A stretch of 26,282 bases of DNA from Scedosporium boydii (taxonomy: Eukaryota; Ascomycota; Sordariomycetes; Microascales; Microascaceae). The DNA lies in assembly GCA_002221725.1 (NCBI GenBank), contig NJFT01000356.1, forward strand, positions 1 to 26,282, read 5' to 3'. This document shows positions 21,877 through 26,282 of this stretch, piece by piece. The notes below the pieces were generated by a model. The model worked only from the letters and a program-made list of their open reading frames with translations. It ran no database searches and was not told the DNA's origin. Within the stretch, counting starts at the first letter, position 1. Each line of letters opens with the position of its first letter. The position numbers and the translations under genes were made by a program.

Positions 21877-23025
21877 CTAGCTCGTAAATGTACAACTTCC
21901 ACCCAAAGGATCACCGATGTAGAATTGATCTAGCAACCTCGCAACACTCACATTCGTCACGCCGTCTGCCAGCTTCAGCCAGTGCTGATTGGAAACCGTG
22001 GAGTCATTAACCCACGCATTCGAGCCATCCAACGCAACTTCATTATACCCAATCTCATTGGCATATCCAAAAATCCGCCCAATCCCCAACCCATCCCGTG
22101 CCGACGCATCAAGTCCCAGAATCCCATACAGCGTCGCTATCGGATCCCATGACTCTCTAATCGTGCTACACCGACCGACATACCACTCGTACGCCGCACG
22201 TATAGGCGAGTCCGGCGGCGCATCCGTCGCCAGAGCCGCGCCGGAGAAGACGTCCCTACCGAGTTCGAACCCGACGTAGGTAACGGGAACGTCGCGAGGC
22301 CAGCTATTGACGACGTGACGTGTGGACTCAGGATCGACGCCGGCGAAGTTGAATTCTCGGCCGGAGGGGTACTGGCCCCCCATGATGACGAGCTCTTTCA
22401 CCTTTGCGGAGATGAGGGCCGGGCCGGCGAGGGGTGAGGCTGCGTCCGAGGGAGTCCTGAGCAGTGCGGCGAGGTTGGTGAGGATGCCGAGGGAGATGAG
22501 GGTTATGCTGTGGTCTTTCGATGAGGACAGGATGGAGCGGTAGAGAGAGGTTGGCGTGGGAGTGGTGGATGAATCGTTGAGGGGCCGGGGCCAGTTGTGG
22601 GCTAACCTAGAGGCATATTCACCGCGACTTAAAGGGGAACGAGTTAGCGTATTCAAGATTTAAAGTGCACAAACAGAAAGTAAAGAGAAGCGCTAAACTG
22701 ACAGAAAGTCCCAAGTGTCCACAAATGTCTCCTCGGTCAATGGGCGGATGGCTGCGATTGGTATGCTAGGGTTGCCAAAGTACGTGTTGACGACACTGGC
22801 AGCCAAGGCGCCGTATTTCGATGGCGTGTTAATGACAACGCCGGCCAGGTCGGCAGCTTCACAGTTATGCAACACGTTGGCAATGGCGAGCGAGCCGACG
22901 TCATCGACATCAGAGAAGAGATCGGTGTCGATTATTATTTTCTTCCTGTGGCTGCTCGCAGGGGGATCTGGAGTCAGGGATGGACATAGAGCCCAGAACG
23001 TAAGAGCAATTTGGCGGAGATTCAT
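21877..23025 (-). CDS. Inosine-uridine-type nucleoside hydrolase, possibly secreted
   Basis: Two exons (23025-22703 and 22627-21877) encode 357 residues. The 75-nt intron uses a GTCAGT donor and TTTAAG acceptor and restores FLRGEYASR across the junction. The ATG at 23025 is preferred; the frame continues upstream only to non-ATG starts. The family's metal-binding motif is present as DTDLFSDVDD (Asp33, 35, 39, 41, 42), with later family segments LISLGILTNLAALL, ELVIMGGQY and the C-terminal Asp of SWDPIATLY. The residue before that Asp is Trp rather than the His of many purine/pyrimidine hydrolases. The N-terminus (about residues 5-16) is hydrophobic enough for a signal peptide, suggesting extracellular nucleoside salvage. 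It cleaves the N-glycosidic bond of ribonucleosides by family inference; base preference is unknown. Confidence 0.9.
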
Positions 23026-24143
23026 GTTCGAGTCAGCATGGGAGAGAAGGAGGGAGTGGGAAAGCACGCGGGTGGGATTAGTTTCGTGTCGACTCGCATC
23101 CGATTTTGCTAAGATGCAGGGCCCAGGTCACTCGGTGGGTGAGAACACAGTGAATCGCGCGATGGCGGGTCTATGGAGGCGAGGATGGTCAAACTGCAGT
23201 GAATTAATCGTCGCCATACAGGTGTTGATAGAGTGCGAATATTGAAAACAAGGGCGGTCAAGAAGAGGCCCAGCACTCAGTTCCATCTCAGCTGTTATTT
23301 ATTATTTACCCCGCTCCTATGAACTATCCAAGAAGCTGGGAACACAAAGATCAATTAAGATGCTGATTTCGCTCCTGTCCATCCGCCCAACCCCATTTCT
23401 CACAGCCAACTCCTGACTCTCCTCGTCCTCGAGTTTTGTGCGCTGTCAACAATTTGCCAAGGCTCCGAGTTTTATTCTTCAGCTCGTCGCCGACGGATCG
23501 ATCATCTAAGTGTGCTCCTTAAATGGCACCTTTTGGACTGCTAGTTAACTGAGCTTCCACTTGGAGAGGGAAATCGCTGTGCTAAGGTCTAGCATGTCCG
23601 AAGTACTTCGTCCGTGAGTATCAGATGCCACTCCTCAACGCCAACGCAGGGTTGGAGACTTGAAGATTTTAAAGTCGCAAGCGATGATCTCATCGATCTC
23701 CAGCGAAGGAAGGCGCTAGCCGTGGTGGGACTTCAGGTGGTTCCCGCCATTTGTCGCCAGCTCCAAGCTCAGCTCGAACAGGTTTCGACAGGTCTCGACA
23801 GGTCTCGTCACCTCTTGCCAGCTCCAGCCAGATGCAAGCCAATCCTAATCCGGCCAAGCTTAATTCCGTTTCCGTCCACAGGCTGTTACAGCCGCTTCCC
23901 GCCCCACACTAAGAAAAACCCTAATAAACTTAGGAAAATATACAGAATTTTGCCAGGGCAACCTTGCAAACGCGCATTCCAGACACCAAGCGCGTCAGCC
24001 AAACCTGAGCAGACCGGACAATCCCAATCCCGCCCAAGATCCAACCGCCCCAAGATATCAACCCCCATTTCCCACAACCAAGGGACAAGTAGAAGTGGAG
24101 AACCGATCGAACTTGGCCGAACCGGCCCAACGAAACAAAAAAC
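23026..24143. promoter_or_regulatory. Divergent promoter of nucleoside hydrolase and disordered-protein genes
   Basis: These 1.1 kb separate two divergent start codons. The part near the plus-strand gene has a CCAAT motif (23839-23843, about 300 bp upstream of its ATG). Two perfect adjacent copies of CGACAGGTCT (23786-23805), with a degenerate copy on each side, form a possible repeated binding site. The frame 23614-24246 (210 codons) is Pro/Ser/Thr-rich, overlaps the start of the next gene in another frame and is not accepted as a gene. Confidence 0.45.
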
Positions 24144-26282
24144 ATGTCGAAGCGAAAACCTAAAAAACCTTACCTCTCCCCCTCCCCCACCGTCTCGGAA
24201 GAAAACCCCGTCTTCATCTCCGGCGCCGACAAATGGCGAGCCGTAATCGAAGCCGATAAAGAAAAAGAAGCAGCCCGCTCTAAAGGTGGTCCGTCCTGGA
24301 CCAAGGGCAACAACACCGGCAACAACAACGGCAACAAGTTTGGCGGGCCGCGGGGGGTAGGAGGAGATGGGGGAGGATGGGGCAAAAAGGGGGGCTCGTC
24401 GTCGGCCTCGGGGGCGCCTTCGGAGGCTGGAAGTGGGAACTGGAATGGGAGTGTGAGTGGGCGGACTGGGACGTCGACTCCTCAATTTCTGCTGAGGCCA
24501 AGGGCGGATACGGGGAATAATACGGTGTCATCGGGTCTGAATCCTGGAGCTGCCCAGTTCAACCCTACAGCTGCGCAGTTTAACCCTGGAGCTGCTCCGT
24601 TTATGTTCGGTCAGCTGCCCCTGGCCATCGTGCCCGACAGCATGCCGTATCGTCCGCCATCGTTAATGTCGTCCGAGAGCGAGAAGTCGGATGAGGAAGT
24701 CGAAGATGAAACGATGGAGCTGCAGTATAACTGGAACGGAGGTTCCAACGAGGCGACCGGAGGGCAGAAGCAGCGGTCCGACGGTCCGAAGAAGTATCGC
24801 GGCAAGAAGCGGACTCAGGAGCGCGCCGTCGAACTTCCTCATAGTCGGTTTGGGGAGATACCCAAGGAGATTAAGGTGACGAGAGGCGCGTTTGATGCTG
24901 CGGCGAAAGAGTTCAAACCGACCGAGAAGCCGGTGGCTGACGAACCGCAGGAGGAGAACTGGCAGACGTCGATGGACGCGTATGATGCTCGCTATGACCC
25001 CGATGAGTCGTACGCGCCTGGATCGCCGTCTACCGTTTACGAGCCAGTGGAGGTTCCGGAGCCCCTTGAGAAGCTCAGTGGGGCGTTCGATGAAGCCCCT
25101 GTTGATCAAGCGGTCAGCAACCCTGACCCTGCTGAGGAGAGCCAGGTCCCTGAGTCGGGTCAGCATACCTCGGCAAACGGTGATGTCAGAAGTGGCTCGA
25201 AACCGCCCAGTGAGTCTACACAGCGCGCCGAATCCGTCGTGCTCGCTGATGCGGAGGCCCCCACGAGCGTGGAACCAGAGGCGCAAGCCCCGGACAGCCG
25301 ACCTAAAGCCCCCGAGCCAGAAGGCATCGAGGATAGCAAAGCCACACTCCCTGTCGAAATTGCCGAGGAGCCAACCTATGACGCTGAGGGCAATGAAGAA
25401 GAGCCCGGGCTCTACAATGCCGAGGAGCCAAAATACGATGCCGAAGGCAACGAAGAGGAACCCGCGCATTACGATGCCGAGTGCACCCAAGAAGGACAAA
25501 AAGAAAAAGAAAAAGAAATTCCTTATTATAAGGAAAACGACGAACCCGCAAGCTACTACGCCGAGGAGGTTGAGAAGCAGGAAGCCGGTTACGAAGCCGA
25601 ACTGGACGCCTACAACGAACCAGCGGCGTACCACATCGACGAGACCGGTGCGGGTTTCTCCGGTCACTTTGAGACCGAGTACAACAACAACGACGACTAC
25701 GTCGAACGCGTCCCCTGGAATCCCCCCAGGGACGAGCCCACGGGATACAAGAAGCGAAACTGGTTCGCAGGCGCAGACGACGCCGCCGCCGAACCCTTCG
25801 AGTACATACCTCCCTCAGAGCGGCAAAAATTCAAACCATCCGAAGAAATCGCCGACGAGGTCGAAACCGCACCGGCGAAATACATCCCGCCTCGACCCCA
25901 GCATAGTCCGCGCCTCCCGCTCTTCCCGCCACCGCCGGCAAAGTTCCCGGATGCGAAACCCCCATTTTTGAAGAAGAAGGGCAAGAAAGGCAAAGAATTC
26001 AACGAGGTGCACGATGATCCGCTAATGAGCCGGACGGCGGGGCCGAGCAAGAGCACCATGTATCATCCGTCGACAACATCGGCGGATTGGAGGGCGGTGG
26101 ATAGTAGGGAGGAGGAGGAGGAGGCCGAGGTGCTTTTCTCGAGCGTTACGCTTTGCGCGTTGAGGCCGGAGGAGTTGCCGGTGGAGGCGCAGCAATTGTA
26201 TATTGAGGTTTATAACATGTCCAAGGGGAGACGAATAATTCCGCTGGCTGTTAAGGTGCGATCATGCCTTTTCTTTACTTTT
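24144..26282 (+). CDS. Acidic, repeat-rich, largely disordered protein (3' end off window)
   Basis: The frame opens at ATG 24144 (context AAAACATGTCG) and stays open to the window edge, 713 codons. The N-terminus is basic (SKRKPKKPY) and is followed by a Gly/Asn-rich stretch, a three-copy NP(G/T)AAQF-type repeat, a Glu/Asp-rich centre with a 19-residue tandem repeat, a lysine-rich patch (KKKGKKGK) and finally a more ordered segment (EEAEVLFSSVTLCALRPEEL). No known domain is recognised. The composition suggests a scaffold or RNA/cytoskeleton-associated protein, but that is a guess. A possible donor GTGCGA at 26256 follows AAG, so the exon may end there and the last eight or so codons may be intron. 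Long ORFs in other frames here are shadows caused by biased composition. Confidence 0.75.
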   Translation, partial: MSKRKPKKPYLSPSPTVSEENPVFISGADKWRAVIEADKEKEAARSKGGPSWTKGNNTGNNNGNKFGGPRGVGGDGGGWGKKGGSSSASGAPSEAGSGNWNGSVSGRTGTSTPQFLLRPRADTGNNTVSSGLNPGAAQFNPTAAQFNPGAAPFMFGQLPLAIVPDSMPYRPPSLMSSESEKSDEEVEDETMELQYNWNGGSNEATGGQKQRSDGPKKYRGKKRTQERAVELPHSRFGEIPKEIKVTRGAFDAAAKEFKPTEKPVADEPQEENWQTSMDAYDARYDPDESYAPGSPSTVYEPVEVPEPLEKLSGAFDEAPVDQAVSNPDPAEESQVPESGQHTSANGDVRSGSKPPSESTQRAESVVLADAEAPTSVEPEAQAPDSRPKAPEPEGIEDSKATLPVEIAEEPTYDAEGNEEEPGLYNAEEPKYDAEGNEEEPAHYDAECTQEGQKEKEKEIPYYKENDEPASYYAEEVEKQEAGYEAELDAYNEPAAYHIDETGAGFSGHFETEYNNNDDYVERVPWNPPRDEPTGYKKRNWFAGADDAAAEPFEYIPPSERQKFKPSEEIADEVETAPAKYIPPRPQHSPRLPLFPPPPAKFPDAKPPFLKKKGKKGKEFNEVHDDPLMSRTAGPSKSTMYHPSTTSADWRAVDSREEEEEAEVLFSSVTLCALRPEELPVEAQQLYIEVYNMSKGRRIIPLAVKVRSCLFFTF
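24540..24602 (+). repeat. Three 21-bp coding repeats
   Basis: Three consecutive 21-bp units encode NPGAAQF, NPTAAQF and NPGAAPF in the disordered protein. Third-position differences show the copies are not brand new. Confidence 0.85.
25365..25478 (+). repeat. Two 57-bp coding repeats
   Basis: Two adjacent 57-bp units (25365-25421, 25422-25478) each encode a 19-residue acidic repeat of the form EEPxYDAEGNEEEP followed by a Tyr and Ala. Further EEP/YYAEE-like remnants follow, so the acidic centre probably grew by unit duplication. Confidence 0.85.

Noticed and set aside
23614..24246. 210-codon plus-strand ORF
   Set aside because: Low-complexity Pro/Ser/Thr frame overlapping the start of the next gene in a different frame; no domain.
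24663..25667. 334-codon minus-strand ORF
   Set aside because: It is antisense to the disordered-protein gene and arises from the same biased codons; apparent hydrophobic stretches are reverse complements of Glu/Lys runs.
24892..25971. 359-codon plus-strand ORF
   Set aside because: It overlaps the disordered-protein gene in another frame, is an Arg/Ser/Pro-rich shadow of Glu/Asp-rich codons and has no domain.
1..26282. Fungal secondary-metabolite cluster
   Set aside because: An oxidase and a methyltransferase are present, but there is no PKS, NRPS, terpene synthase, P450, transporter or cluster regulator, and the two are 16 kb apart.

Overview
This window comes from a filamentous ascomycete (Pezizomycotina, most likely an Aspergillus/Penicillium-type Eurotiales genome; that placement is inferred). 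The protein-coding genes carry short introns (51-109 nt) with fungal signals: GTANGT/GTGAGT-like donors, CTAAC-type branch sites and YAG acceptors. The families present (HET domain with short helical repeats, DUF7025-type AAA ATPase, fungal CorA-like membrane protein, patatin-NACHT NLR) are typical of that group. No rRNA, tRNA, CRISPR array or intact transposon was seen.

Layout. 1-2216 (minus): HET-domain gene with 30-residue C-terminal repeats, cut by the left edge. 3129-4565 (minus): FAD-dependent amine/amino-acid oxidase with two introns. 4566-6949: long gene-poor stretch holding one copy of a dispersed repeat. 6950-8445 (plus): CorA-like two-TM membrane protein with one intron. 8559-10729 (minus): AAA+ ATPase with two introns, convergent with the CorA-like gene. 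10730-11461: shared divergent promoter. 11462-18904 (plus): a giant seven-exon gene of about 2,316 codons that joins a patatin phospholipase, a NACHT-type P-loop NTPase and a very long propeller-like C-terminus. 18905-20743: gene-poor, with a 37-nt T run, 14-bp tandem repeats and the second copy of the dispersed repeat. 20744-21376 (plus): intronless class I methyltransferase. 21877-23025 (minus): nucleoside hydrolase with a possible signal peptide and one intron. 24144-26282 (plus): acidic, repeat-rich, largely disordered protein cut by the right edge.

How the genes may work together. The left two thirds looks like accessory chromosome content associated with self/non-self recognition: a HET protein, a CorA-like membrane protein, an AAA ATPase and, divergent from the ATPase, a patatin-NLR whose catalytic and nucleotide-binding motifs are all intact. 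That these act in one pathway is inference from neighbourhood only. The right third (methyltransferase, nucleoside hydrolase, disordered protein) looks like ordinary metabolic or structural gene content.

Main points to check: a 7-G run at 15903-15909, where a one-base change would switch the giant gene into a frame with a much better WD40-like blade; the ~1,300-residue C-terminus of that gene; near-identical 90-bp repeats in the HET gene; and two copies of a ~175-bp element, 14.7 kb apart, whose differences are mostly silent in one reading frame. Exon boundaries were assigned by eye from splice signals and frame continuity.
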